Shown: positions 48,528 to 55,382 of the stretch, in pieces
Position numbering within the stretch: the first letter of the stretch is position 1
How the letters are laid out: the number at the start of each line of letters is the position of its first letter
From: Chitinophaga arvensicola
Lineage (GTDB): Bacteria > Bacteroidota > Bacteroidia > Chitinophagales > Chitinophagaceae
Assembly (NCBI RefSeq): GCF_900110835.1
Contig: NZ_FOJG01000001.1
Location: forward strand, 1,127,022 to 1,191,021
Reading direction: 5' to 3'
DNA: 64,000 nucleotides
Program-made: the position numbers and the translations under genes
The notes under the pieces: model-generated
Database searches by the model: none
What the model saw: only the letters and a program-made list of their open reading frames with translations
What the model was told of the DNA's origin: nothing

Positions 48528-49202
48528 ATGGATACAGCAGTTACAGCGAAGAAAAAATGGTGGGCCGGAGGATATTCTCCCTTTAATGTGAGCTATGGCA
48601 AGTTGATGATGTGGTACTTCCTGATGTCAGATGCGTTCACATTCGGCGCATTGTTGATAGCATATGGTACCATCCGGTTTTCCAGCCCATCCTGGCCTGA
48701 TCCGAATGAAGTGTTCAAGTCCTTTCCCGGCATGGGCCATGCCAATTTGCCGTTGATGTTCGTGAGCTTGATGACCTTCATCCTCATCATGAGTTCTGTA
48801 ACCATGGTACTGGCTGTACACGCCGGTCACATGAGAGATAAAAAAGCCGTAGCTAAATGGCTGATGTGGACCATCGTTGGTGGTATCGCGTTCCTGAGCT
48901 GCCAGGCCTGGGAGTGGACACACCTGTTCCACGAAGGTGCATGGTGGGGTCGTAATCCTTTCGCTAACGTAGATGGCACACAGGCTTCTACCAACTTTAC
49001 CAACTTCTTCTTTACCATCACCGGCTTCCACGGTTTACACGTAACTTCCGGTGTGATATTGAATATCGTGATCCTCGCCAACGTACTGAAAGGTACCTAT
49101 GAGCACAGAGGTCACTATGAAATGGTGGAAAAAGTAGGTCTGTACTGGCACTTTGTAGATCTGGTTTGGGTATTCGTATTCACCTGCTTCTACCTGCTTT
49201 GA
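48528..49202 (+). CDS. coxC: Cytochrome c oxidase subunit III (second copy)
   Basis: 224-residue subunit III. Landmarks: KLMMWYFLMSDAFTFGALL (helix 1), CQAWEWTHLF, GFHGLHVTSGVILNIV and YWHFVDLVWVFVFTCFYLL. It keeps the longer loop between helices 3 and 4 that the first copy lacks, so it is probably the main structural subunit. Confidence 0.95.
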   Translation: MDTAVTAKKKWWAGGYSPFNVSYGKLMMWYFLMSDAFTFGALLIAYGTIRFSSPSWPDPNEVFKSFPGMGHANLPLMFVSLMTFILIMSSVTMVLAVHAGHMRDKKAVAKWLMWTIVGGIAFLSCQAWEWTHLFHEGAWWGRNPFANVDGTQASTNFTNFFFTITGFHGLHVTSGVILNIVILANVLKGTYEHRGHYEMVEKVGLYWHFVDLVWVFVFTCFYLL

Positions 49203-49281
49203 TCTTAAACAGGTAGCATCGTACAAGGTTTGTCACTTTTATTTGGAATCTGATTTTCGAATTAATTTAATTTAAATAGTA

Positions 49282-49683
49282 ATGGAGCATACACACACTG
49301 CAGCGGGGCATGAAACTGCACACGCTGATTCTTCTACCAAAACTATCTGGAGAACATTCTGGATCCTGTTGTGTATCACAGTGTTTGAAGTAGGTCTGGC
49401 ATTTTTACATCTGGAATACGGATTTCTTCCAAGAGTAGTACTCAACGCTATCTTCGTTGGTCTTACTGTACTGAAAGCTTTCTACATCGTGGCTGAATTC
49501 ATGCACCTTGGTCATGAAATCAAAAACCTGATCCTGACTATATTAATTCCGTTACTGTTATTCGTATGGTTTATCATCGCTTTCCTTTATGAAGGTGATT
49601 CATGGAAAAACATGCGGAAAGACCTGAAACCAGGTACTCCGGTAGAAGCTGTGAAAATAGCTCCTGCGGAAAAACATCATTAA
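49282..49683 (+). CDS. Cytochrome c oxidase subunit IV family protein
   Basis: Small membrane subunit (133 residues) with three helices (IWRTFWILLCITVFEVGLAF, VVLNAIFVGLTVLKAFYIVA, LILTILIPLLLFVWFIIAFL) and the conserved AEFMHLGHE segment of prokaryotic subunit IV. His-rich N- and C-termini (EHTHTAAGHETAH, EKHH). Assembly or stability role. Confidence 0.92.
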   Translation: MEHTHTAAGHETAHADSSTKTIWRTFWILLCITVFEVGLAFLHLEYGFLPRVVLNAIFVGLTVLKAFYIVAEFMHLGHEIKNLILTILIPLLLFVWFIIAFLYEGDSWKNMRKDLKPGTPVEAVKIAPAEKHH

Positions 49684-49737
49684 TTTTATCATTAAAATAT
49701 CAGGATCATCTCTCGCAGGGCTTTATTAGGAGTTTCA

Positions 49738-50430
49738 TTGGCTATACTGGTGCCGCTTTTGGGTTATCTCATCGTAGATCACTATGGAAAAAATGTGGTT
49801 CCTGTACCCGGTTATTTCATCCCGGAAAGAGTAGATACGATCTCGGAAAATGGTAAAGTAACCTACGATACCGTTTTTCATAAGATCAGGGATTTCAATC
49901 TCACCAACCAACTCGGTGAACAGGTAAGCTTGAAAGACATGGAAGGAAAAGTATTACTGATTGATTTCTTTTTCACCTCCTGCCCAAGTATCTGTCCTAC
50001 TTTAACAAAAAACCTGAAAAAGGTACAGAGCGCCTACGTAAAGAACGATTCTTTACTACAGATCCTCTCCTTTTCAGTAGATCCGGAAAGAGATACAGTA
50101 GACAAATTGCGTAAATACGCATATGATTACCAGATCAATCCGGATAACTGGTGGCTGCTCACCGGTAGTAAAAAAGAAATCTATGACCTCGCCAGGAACC
50201 AGTTCTATGTTTCTGTAGTAAAAGGAGATGGTGGTCCGGACGACTTTATACACACCGAAAAGCTGGTACTGATCGATAAAAACAGGAATATCAGGGGATA
50301 CTATAACGGTCTGGATTCTAATGATGTGAAAAGATGTGCTGGCGATATCGCCATATTGCATCTGGCAAAAGATAGACACAGACCCGGTTTTGGAGCTTTC
50401 CTCAAAAAACTGTTCTCCGGAGAAAAGTAA
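49738..50430 (+). CDS. SCO family copper chaperone for the oxidase (second copy)
   Basis: Membrane-anchored SCO1/SenC protein that metallates the CuA site of subunit II. Copper motif TSCPSICP (CxxxC) and the distal His in DDFIHTEKLVLID are present. Start uncertain: TTG 49738 cuts into the N-terminal anchor. In-frame codons upstream back to 49696 encode basic residues then RRALLGVSLAILVPLLG, the expected anchor, but contain no ATG, GTG or TTG; an unusual ATC start at 49699 or a base error is possible. A terminator follows at 50447-50492. Confidence 0.9.
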   Translation: MAILVPLLGYLIVDHYGKNVVPVPGYFIPERVDTISENGKVTYDTVFHKIRDFNLTNQLGEQVSLKDMEGKVLLIDFFFTSCPSICPTLTKNLKKVQSAYVKNDSLLQILSFSVDPERDTVDKLRKYAYDYQINPDNWWLLTGSKKEIYDLARNQFYVSVVKGDGGPDDFIHTEKLVLIDKNRNIRGYYNGLDSNDVKRCAGDIAILHLAKDRHRPGFGAFLKKLFSGEK

Positions 50431-50446
50431 TAAATTATTATAAAGG

Positions 50447-50492
50447 AAAGGTGAATAAGGAAAGGTTGTTCGCCTTTCTTTATTCACCTTTT
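50447..50492 (+). terminator. Terminator after the second SCO gene
   Basis: 19-base arms (50447-50465 with 50473-50491) pairing with one G-T wobble around loop TTGTTCG and ending in a short T run. It separates the oxidase genes from the DUF420 gene. Confidence 0.75.
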
Positions 50493-50506
50493 ACATTTTA
50501 GTGGAT

Positions 50507-51079
50507 ATGGAACTTAAGAACAGAAATCTCAATACGCCTATTACCATCGTATCGATAGCTATACCTGCGCTGGTAGCGTTATTGTTCGTGTTGCCGAAGC
50601 CGGAAACACATCCGGGATTTGATATCCGGATCCTGCCCCTGTTCCATGCTATTCTCAATACCAGCACTGCTGTGCTATTACTCGCCAGCTTGTACTTTAT
50701 CAAGAATGGCCAGGTAAAAGCACATAAAACCACCAATCTTATTGCGGTGGGGCTCTCTGCTATATTCCTGCTGTCTTATGTAACTTACCACGCACTGGCT
50801 ACTGAAACCCGTTTCGGTGACCTGGACCACAACGGCATCGTAGATGCCGGTGAAAAAGCGGTATTAGGTGGCATCCGCTATCTCTACTACTTCCTGTTGC
50901 TGACACATATTGTCCTGGCTGCTGTGATTGTGCCACTGGTGCTCTTCACGTTGCTGCGCGGATTTCAGAACGATATTCCACGCCATCGTAAAATTGCCCG
51001 TATTACCTGGCCTATCTGGTTTTATGTGGCAGTGACCGGTGTGATTGTGTACATCATGATCTCTCCCTATTACCATTGA
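50507..51079 (+). CDS. DUF420 family membrane protein with an EF-hand-like loop
   Basis: DUF420 proteins accompany heme-copper oxidase genes (CtaM-like) and are thought to help oxidase maturation. The 190-residue protein has about five membrane helices. Between two helices it carries DLDHNGIVDAGE, which matches the 12-residue EF-hand calcium loop (Asp1, Asp3, Asn5, Gly6, Asp9, Glu12); I do not recall this in better-known members. ATG 50507 is chosen over the in-frame GTG at 50501. A terminator precedes it, so it may have its own promoter or depend on read-through. Confidence 0.88.
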   Translation: MELKNRNLNTPITIVSIAIPALVALLFVLPKPETHPGFDIRILPLFHAILNTSTAVLLLASLYFIKNGQVKAHKTTNLIAVGLSAIFLLSYVTYHALATETRFGDLDHNGIVDAGEKAVLGGIRYLYYFLLLTHIVLAAVIVPLVLFTLLRGFQNDIPRHRKIARITWPIWFYVAVTGVIVYIMISPYYH

Positions 51080-51140
51080 TGGAATTAAGGAGATTTTTTA
51101 AGGCAGATAGCCTAATTTTGTTGGATCAAATAGTAATATT

Positions 51141-51356
51141 ATGAAGAAGGCAGGTTTGTTTTTGCTGTCAGCGTTTTTGATGTTAATGAGTGGGTCTGTG
51201 ATGGCACAGTGTTCCCTGTGTACAAAAACAGCCCAGCAGTTGGGCGAAGGTCCGGCAAAAGGTCTGAATAACGGGATCCTGATGTTGGCTTTAACACCAC
51301 TGGCTATCATTGGCTTCCTGGCTTTCAGGTGGTGGAGAAGTAATAGCGAAGCCTGA
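51141..51356 (+). CDS. Small CxxC membrane protein, 71 residues
   Basis: Not assigned to a named family, though proteins of this pattern occur beside oxidase genes in other Bacteroidota. Signal or anchor MKKAGLFLLSAFLMLMSGSVMA, then QCSLCTKTAQQLGEG with a CxxC pair, and a C-terminal helix ILMLALTPLAIIGFLAFRWW. The periplasmic CxxC suggests a thiol or metal role in oxidase assembly; this is inference. 61 bases after DUF420. Confidence 0.75.
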   Translation: MKKAGLFLLSAFLMLMSGSVMAQCSLCTKTAQQLGEGPAKGLNNGILMLALTPLAIIGFLAFRWWRSNSEA

Positions 51357-51377
51357 TCAGAATAACCCAAAATAACT

Positions 51378-51851
51378 ATGATTACCTACAGAAAGGCGGA
51401 TATCAAGGATATCCCGCAGTTAGTGCATTTGCGGCTGCAGTTTCTGAAAGAAATATACCCTAAGTCTGATAACTCCAAGGATACAGTGTTGACCGATCAT
51501 CTCAGGGTCTACTTAACAGAACATCTCTCCAAAAATAATTACGTAAACTGGTTTGCTGAAATAGAAGGCAAGGTAGTGGCCAGTGCAGGCATTGTTTTTT
51601 ACAATCAACCGCCACTGTACCACAACCTCGAAGGCAAAGTTGCCTATATCCTGAATGTATTTACGCTTCCCGAATTCCGTCGGAAAGGGATTGCAAAAGC
51701 GCTCCTGGAAAAGATCCTGGAAGAAGCAAAAGCGCGTAATACCGGTAAGGTAAGCTTACATACCAGCAAAGATGGCCGGTTATTATATGAACAGTTCGGA
51801 TTTGTGGCAGGAGATAACGAAATGACCTGCCAGTTGCCCCGTATTCAGTAA
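51378..51851 (+). CDS. GNAT family N-acetyltransferase
   Basis: Cytosolic acetyl-CoA-dependent acetyltransferase of 157 residues. Acetyl-CoA-binding motif A visible as VFTLPEFRRKGIAKALLEKI and motif B as KVSLHTSKDGRLLYEQFGF. The substrate is unknown. 21 bases after the small CxxC gene, so possibly the last gene of that transcript. Its stop lies 6 bases from the stop of the convergent marR gene. Confidence 0.92.
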   Translation: MITYRKADIKDIPQLVHLRLQFLKEIYPKSDNSKDTVLTDHLRVYLTEHLSKNNYVNWFAEIEGKVVASAGIVFYNQPPLYHNLEGKVAYILNVFTLPEFRRKGIAKALLEKILEEAKARNTGKVSLHTSKDGRLLYEQFGFVAGDNEMTCQLPRIQ

Positions 51852-51857
51852 TAACGA

Positions 51858-52466
51858 CTATTCTTCCCGAAGCTCAAAAACCGGACAATCAACCCGTAAT
51901 CCACCATTATTCAGGGAAATTTTCAACTTATTGCAGTAGTGTCCTTTTTTCTCAGTGTAAGACTGACAATTAAAACACATGGGCTGGGTTGAAATCACCT
52001 CTTGCTGATTCAGTTGGTAAATCAGCTGCATCAGCTGCTCCAGTAAGCCAGACTGATCTTTGGCAGATAATTGCGCTACAGTTTCCTGTAACGGATCCGC
52101 AAAACGTTCTACTTTTTTTGCAACAGCCCTTCCTTCCTTTACCAGGTGCAGGGTATGGCTGCGAGTGTCTGTGGGACTTGCTTTGCGTGTCAGATAGTTC
52201 TTCTGTTCTAAAGATTTCACTGCGTCACTGATCGTGGCTTTGGTCATGTTGAAATACGATGCCAACGTGGTTACAGTACGTTTTTCCTCCGGGTAATGCA
52301 GTAAAAAGGTAAGTACCTGAATCTGTATGGGACTGAGTCCATACTGGGTGGCTTCCTGCCATAATAATACGCGGAAGGCTTCTGATAATCGCTCCAGGGA
52401 GGCCACTACTTTACTAGGTGTGTTTTCTGCCTGCTGTGCAGGGCTGAATGTGGAAACTTTCCCCAT
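51858..52466 (-). CDS. MarR family regulator with C-terminal cysteine cluster
   Basis: Winged-helix MarR-type regulator, 202 residues, longer than the usual ~150. The DNA-binding part spans about residues 40-125 (QIQVLTFLLHYPEEKRTV, YFNMTKATISDAVKSLEQK, wing region RKASPTDTRSHTLHL). The extra C-terminal ~40 residues carry four Cys (CFNC, then HYCNKL, then VDCPVF), a pattern that could bind zinc or an Fe-S cluster or act as a redox switch. A 12-base site near its start recurs upstream of the protoglobin gene, suggesting autoregulation and control of the neighbours (inference). Confidence 0.88.
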   Translation of the reverse strand: MGKVSTFSPAQQAENTPSKVVASLERLSEAFRVLLWQEATQYGLSPIQIQVLTFLLHYPEEKRTVTTLASYFNMTKATISDAVKSLEQKNYLTRKASPTDTRSHTLHLVKEGRAVAKKVERFADPLQETVAQLSAKDQSGLLEQLMQLIYQLNQQEVISTQPMCFNCQSYTEKKGHYCNKLKISLNNGGLRVDCPVFELREE

Positions 52467-52492
52467 ATTTTCTTGCTGTCCTTAATAGTTAG

Positions 52493-52504
52493 TTAGTGAG
52501 GCAA
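52493..52504 (-). promoter_or_regulatory. Candidate MarR operator in the marR leader
   Basis: TTAGTGAGGCAA (plus strand), 27 bases upstream of the marR ATG and just downstream of a -7-like TAATATTG on the minus strand. It differs by one base from the site at 53489-53500 near the protoglobin promoter. Confidence 0.4.
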
Positions 52505-52570
52505 GGTACAATATTAATATATGGTGTGAAATAGCATATTAGTGACATTCCTTGGTAAATCCGGATATTT

Positions 52571-52830
52571 CTAGTGACAACCTTCCAGCTCGTGTATATA
52601 ATACCTTTTTGACGGATCTGCGCCTCCCAGCGCGGTATTATTTCAGTGAGATGGCAAAAGCGGCAATCCTTTTGGGAAACAATCAACCCCTCCCCTTTTT
52701 TCGTTTGAAGCCAGGTATTACCATATACCAATACTTCCTCAAATGGGGTTTCTTTTGTGACGATGATATCAAAATGCAGATATCCTCCATCTCTTTTCTT
52801 TACATAAGTGTCGAAAACAGCAACTTCCAT
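52571..52830 (-). pseudogene. DUF2024 family gene with a -1 frameshift near its 3' end
   Basis: The frame from ATG 52830 (MEVAVFDTYVKKRDGGYLHF, then CRFCHLTE) is clearly DUF2024, a family of about 85-90 residues and unknown function. In the continuous frame the ending is non-family sequence (KGIIYTSWKVVTRN) running on to 113 residues at 52489. Adding one A to a run of five As (plus-strand T run ending near 52610) restores the family-like ending YYIHELEGCH and a stop at 52571-52573, giving 86 residues. So the gene has lost one base, or the homopolymer is misread. It lies between the protoglobin and marR genes on the same strand. Confidence 0.75.
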
Positions 52831-52864
52831 CAGAATACTTTTGATGCTAACGTGAATGGTTATA

Positions 52865-53461
52865 CTAAAATAGAGGATGTTGAGGCGAAGGGTATACCCA
52901 CAACAATACACTGAAACTAACTGCCTTGAACCAGGCCTGTTGCATACGCTCCACATCCGTTGAGGGATGACCATGTGTGTTTAAATAGGGTCTGCCTGCT
53001 TCCGTTATCGGGTATATGAAAGATGACAAATAACGTAAATATACCAATGGCAGAGGCTCCATATCATTGTCTGCTTCAGGCCGCACCTGTGCAGCTATCC
53101 GCTTCTCAAACTGCCACCATGATTGGCCCTCCTGACGGGTACACAACGCACGTATCCACTTGCGGAACTGCGGGCGGAGCGATTGAAGATATTCCATATC
53201 CGGTGCACCATCCCGCGTAAAATAATGCGCGAGATAGTTGTTTTTTAAGATAGCATGATACCAGGTATCCAGTATATCCTCCGTATGTGCCGCCAGAATG
53301 TTTCCCGCCATTATCAGGTATTGCTCGTCTTCATTGGTGAATAATAACATTCTCTTTAGTCTGACCAATGTTTGTGCATCAAGTGAAGAATGGGGGTTAT
53401 CAGCTCCTGCTGTGCCATGATGCATAGCGTCATTCATATATTTTATTTTGGTTTCCGTCAC
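52865..53461 (-). CDS. Protoglobin-domain protein
   Basis: Globin-fold protein of the protoglobin/globin-coupled-sensor family without an output domain, 198 residues. Family-like features: EDILDTWYHAILKNNYLAHYF, RPQFRKWIRALC, PLVYLRYLSSFIYPITEAG and a C-terminal QQAWFKAVSFSVLLWVYP. Such proteins bind heme and O2, CO or NO. In the stretch after WWQFEKRIAAQVRPEAD I see no His where related proteins, as I recall them, carry the proximal heme ligand. An upstream -7-like element (TATATTTG, minus strand) and a site shared with marR suggest common control. Confidence 0.75.
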   Translation of the reverse strand: MTETKIKYMNDAMHHGTAGADNPHSSLDAQTLVRLKRMLLFTNEDEQYLIMAGNILAAHTEDILDTWYHAILKNNYLAHYFTRDGAPDMEYLQSLRPQFRKWIRALCTRQEGQSWWQFEKRIAAQVRPEADNDMEPLPLVYLRYLSSFIYPITEAGRPYLNTHGHPSTDVERMQQAWFKAVSFSVLLWVYPSPQHPLF

Positions 53462-53488
53462 GGATTGGTTATTACAAATATAATAAGG

Positions 53489-53500
53489 TTGCCTAACTAA
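53489..53500 (-). promoter_or_regulatory. Candidate MarR operator upstream of the protoglobin gene
   Basis: TTGCCTAACTAA on the plus strand (reverse complement TTAGTTAGGCAA), an 11/12 match to the site in the marR leader. It overlaps the region between the -33 and -7 elements of the predicted protoglobin promoter. Confidence 0.4.
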
Positions 53501-53562
53501 AAAAATAATATAATGACGTATACTCTTAAACGTTAGATAATAAATATATTATTAAAATATTA

Positions 53563-53594
53563 TTTGTGATTCTACCTTGAACTATATAGCTTTG
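53563..53594 (+). promoter_or_regulatory. Promoter of the ClC-type channel gene
   Basis: TTTG (53563-53566), a 20-base spacer and TAGCTTTG (53587-53594) match the Bacteroidota consensus. Predicted start near 53600, about 20 bases before the ATG at 53621. Confidence 0.65.
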
Positions 53595-53620
53595 ATATTC
53601 TTGCTGATAACATCCCCCTC

Positions 53621-54874
53621 ATGAGGAATAGATTGTATAACATTAACAAAAACGGATGGCCGCTGACGCCGGCACTTCCACCTGAAACCGAAGAAGCAGT
53701 ACCAACGGGCATTTCCCGTGCATTATATCTTTCTGTAGTTGCCATGTTGATAGCAGCTATCGGAGCAGCCACAGCCTGGTTAATAGCTTATCTTGTTCAT
53801 ACGTTTTCCTCACTGCTCTATTATGGGGAATTAAACGCTGCAGATGGACCCGGAAACACGGAGCTGGGACCACCAATGATATTTATACCTGTGGCAGGCG
53901 CTGCATTGCTCATCTTGCTGAAGAGGTACACCTCTCCGTTGCTGCGTGCTATTGGGTTATCTGTTGCCATCGGCGCAGGCAATCCTCTCGGTTCAGAAAG
54001 CGCAGGTATGTTGTTTAATGGCGGCCTCGGAAACCTCAGTGGTAAATTACTCCGCTTCAACAACGCGGAATGCAGCATCCTTTTTATAGCCGGTATGTGC
54101 AGCGCGCTCGGCAGCTTCTTTGGCGCACCAATAGCAGCAGTAATCCTTGGACTGGAGATCATGCTGACCACCTATACGGTGGCCAATGTATTACCATTGA
54201 TAACAGCTGCTGCCACAGCAGGATTGGCCAGTTACCTTTTCAGAGAGGGACGTCCGTTCCTGGAGTTTACAGATCTGCCTGCCATGAATACAAATGCCAT
54301 CATCGTTTATGCTGCTATCGCACTGATCGTGGGAGCATGGGCGCGTCTCGGCAGCTGGTTATACCTGTTAACAGGAAAATGGTTCGGAAAGCTAACGATG
54401 CGTAGTAACTGGTACTTGCTATTGGCTGCATTACCGGTGGGAATCATCGGTTACATATCTCCCAGGATTTTAGGTACAGGTAATGGCGATCTACGTGATC
54501 TGTTGCTGGCACACGTTACACTATCTATTCTTTTTTCGCTGGCTTTATTGAAATGGATCGCCTGGCTTTTCTTTTCGGGCGCCAACAAAACAGGAAGCGG
54601 GATCCTTCCTTTGCTCATTACCGGCGGGGCCGCCGGATTATTGATAGGTGTAATTATTCAGTTACTCTTCCCTGCTGTAGTAATGAATACGGGCATTATT
54701 GTGCTGGTAGGCATGAGCGCTATGGTGGCAGGTACATCACGGGCATTGTTTACTACCATAGTACTGATGCTGGAACTGACGCATCAGACCAATGCTGTAC
54801 TACCCGCAATCATAGCCTGTATAATAGCTTACAGTATTGCTGTTATAAAACGCAGAACAGCGCAAAGCATATAG
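53621..54874 (+). CDS. Divergent ClC-type chloride channel/transporter
   Basis: Integral membrane protein of 417 residues related to the ClC family. Family-like blocks: ALGSFFGAPIAAVILGLEIM (compare the FxAPxAGxxFxxE helix), GSGILPLLITGGAAGLLIG in place of GGIFAPxLxxG, and MVAGTSRALFTTIVLMLELT near the end. The canonical GSGIP motif is not seen, and GREGP is represented by GNPLGSESAG, so anion selectivity is doubtful. No CBS domains. Divergent from the protoglobin gene, with its own promoter. The stop codon lies inside a terminator hairpin. Confidence 0.8.
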   Translation: MRNRLYNINKNGWPLTPALPPETEEAVPTGISRALYLSVVAMLIAAIGAATAWLIAYLVHTFSSLLYYGELNAADGPGNTELGPPMIFIPVAGAALLILLKRYTSPLLRAIGLSVAIGAGNPLGSESAGMLFNGGLGNLSGKLLRFNNAECSILFIAGMCSALGSFFGAPIAAVILGLEIMLTTYTVANVLPLITAAATAGLASYLFREGRPFLEFTDLPAMNTNAIIVYAAIALIVGAWARLGSWLYLLTGKWFGKLTMRSNWYLLLAALPVGIIGYISPRILGTGNGDLRDLLLAHVTLSILFSLALLKWIAWLFFSGANKTGSGILPLLITGGAAGLLIGVIIQLLFPAVVMNTGIIVLVGMSAMVAGTSRALFTTIVLMLELTHQTNAVLPAIIACIIAYSIAVIKRRTAQSI

Positions 54875-54898
54875 TCGCTTTGCGCTGCTGGTTATTTT
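54858..54898 (+). terminator. Terminator overlapping the ClC stop codon
   Basis: Perfect 11-base stem (CAGCGCAAAGC / GCTTTGCGCTG) whose 8-base loop contains the TAG stop at 54872-54874; followed by CTGGTTATTTTTA. Confidence 0.75.
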
Positions 54899-54901
54899 TA
54901 T

Positions 54902-55228
54902 TTATTCATGACCCGATACAAACTTCAGTCCTACAATAGATCCGATTAACAGCATCAGGAAAAAGATCCGCAACATCGCTGCGGGTTCTTTAAAGAAGAT
55001 CATACCTGCAATAGCAGTACCTGCTGCGCCAATGCCGGTCCATACCGCATATGAAGTGCCTATAGGAAGACCGCCGTTGATCGCCTTGTTCAAAAAGAAA
55101 AAGCTCAAACAGATACAGATACCGAAACTCACGGAAGGCCACAGTCTGGTAAAGTTCTCGGAATACTTTAATGAAATAGTAAAGCCTATTTCAAACAGTC
55201 CACCAATGACAAGGAATAACCAAGGCAT
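54902..55228 (-). CDS. SMR family small multidrug/guanidinium-type exporter
   Basis: Four-helix proton-coupled exporter of the SMR family, 108 residues. The order MPWLFLVIGGLFEIGFTISL, GTSYAVWTGIGAAGTAIAGM and FKEP is typical; the Glu in helix 1 (LFEIG) is the coupling residue. The PIGTSYAVWTGIG segment is closer to SugE/Gdx (guanidinium exporters) than to EmrE, but substrate is not certain. Likely transcribed from a -7 element at 55364-55371 with a leader of about 125 bases that contains a strong hairpin (55290-55306). Confidence 0.9.
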   Translation of the reverse strand: MPWLFLVIGGLFEIGFTISLKYSENFTRLWPSVSFGICICLSFFFLNKAINGGLPIGTSYAVWTGIGAAGTAIAGMIFFKEPAAMLRIFFLMLLIGSIVGLKFVSGHE

Positions 55229-55289
55229 AATTACTGAATTTAGAAAGTAAAAAAAATATATTAGAAATGAATGGGTATGAAAAGCCCGT

Positions 55290-55306
55290 TCTCTGAGGAT
55301 CAGAGA
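55290..55306 (-). other. Hairpin in the leader of the SMR gene
   Basis: On the minus strand TCTCTGA-TCC-TCAGAGA, a perfect 7-base stem, followed by ACGGGC and a possible GGGC/ACCC pairing. It lies in the leader between the predicted transcription start (~55357) and the SMR ATG (55228), or 3' of the AlkD-like gene. It could be a regulatory leader or a weak terminator. Confidence 0.4.
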
Positions 55307-55363
55307 CCGTAATTAAACACTGCGTAAGTGAGAGATATGCCGAATGAAGTAAAACGCATGCGG

Positions 55364-55371
55364 CAAAGGTA
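55364..55371 (-). promoter_or_regulatory. -7 promoter element of the SMR gene
   Basis: TACCTTTG on the minus strand matches TAnnTTTG; no -33 TTTG at ideal spacing. Confidence 0.4.
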
Positions 55372-55382
55372 ACAAAAAAAAA

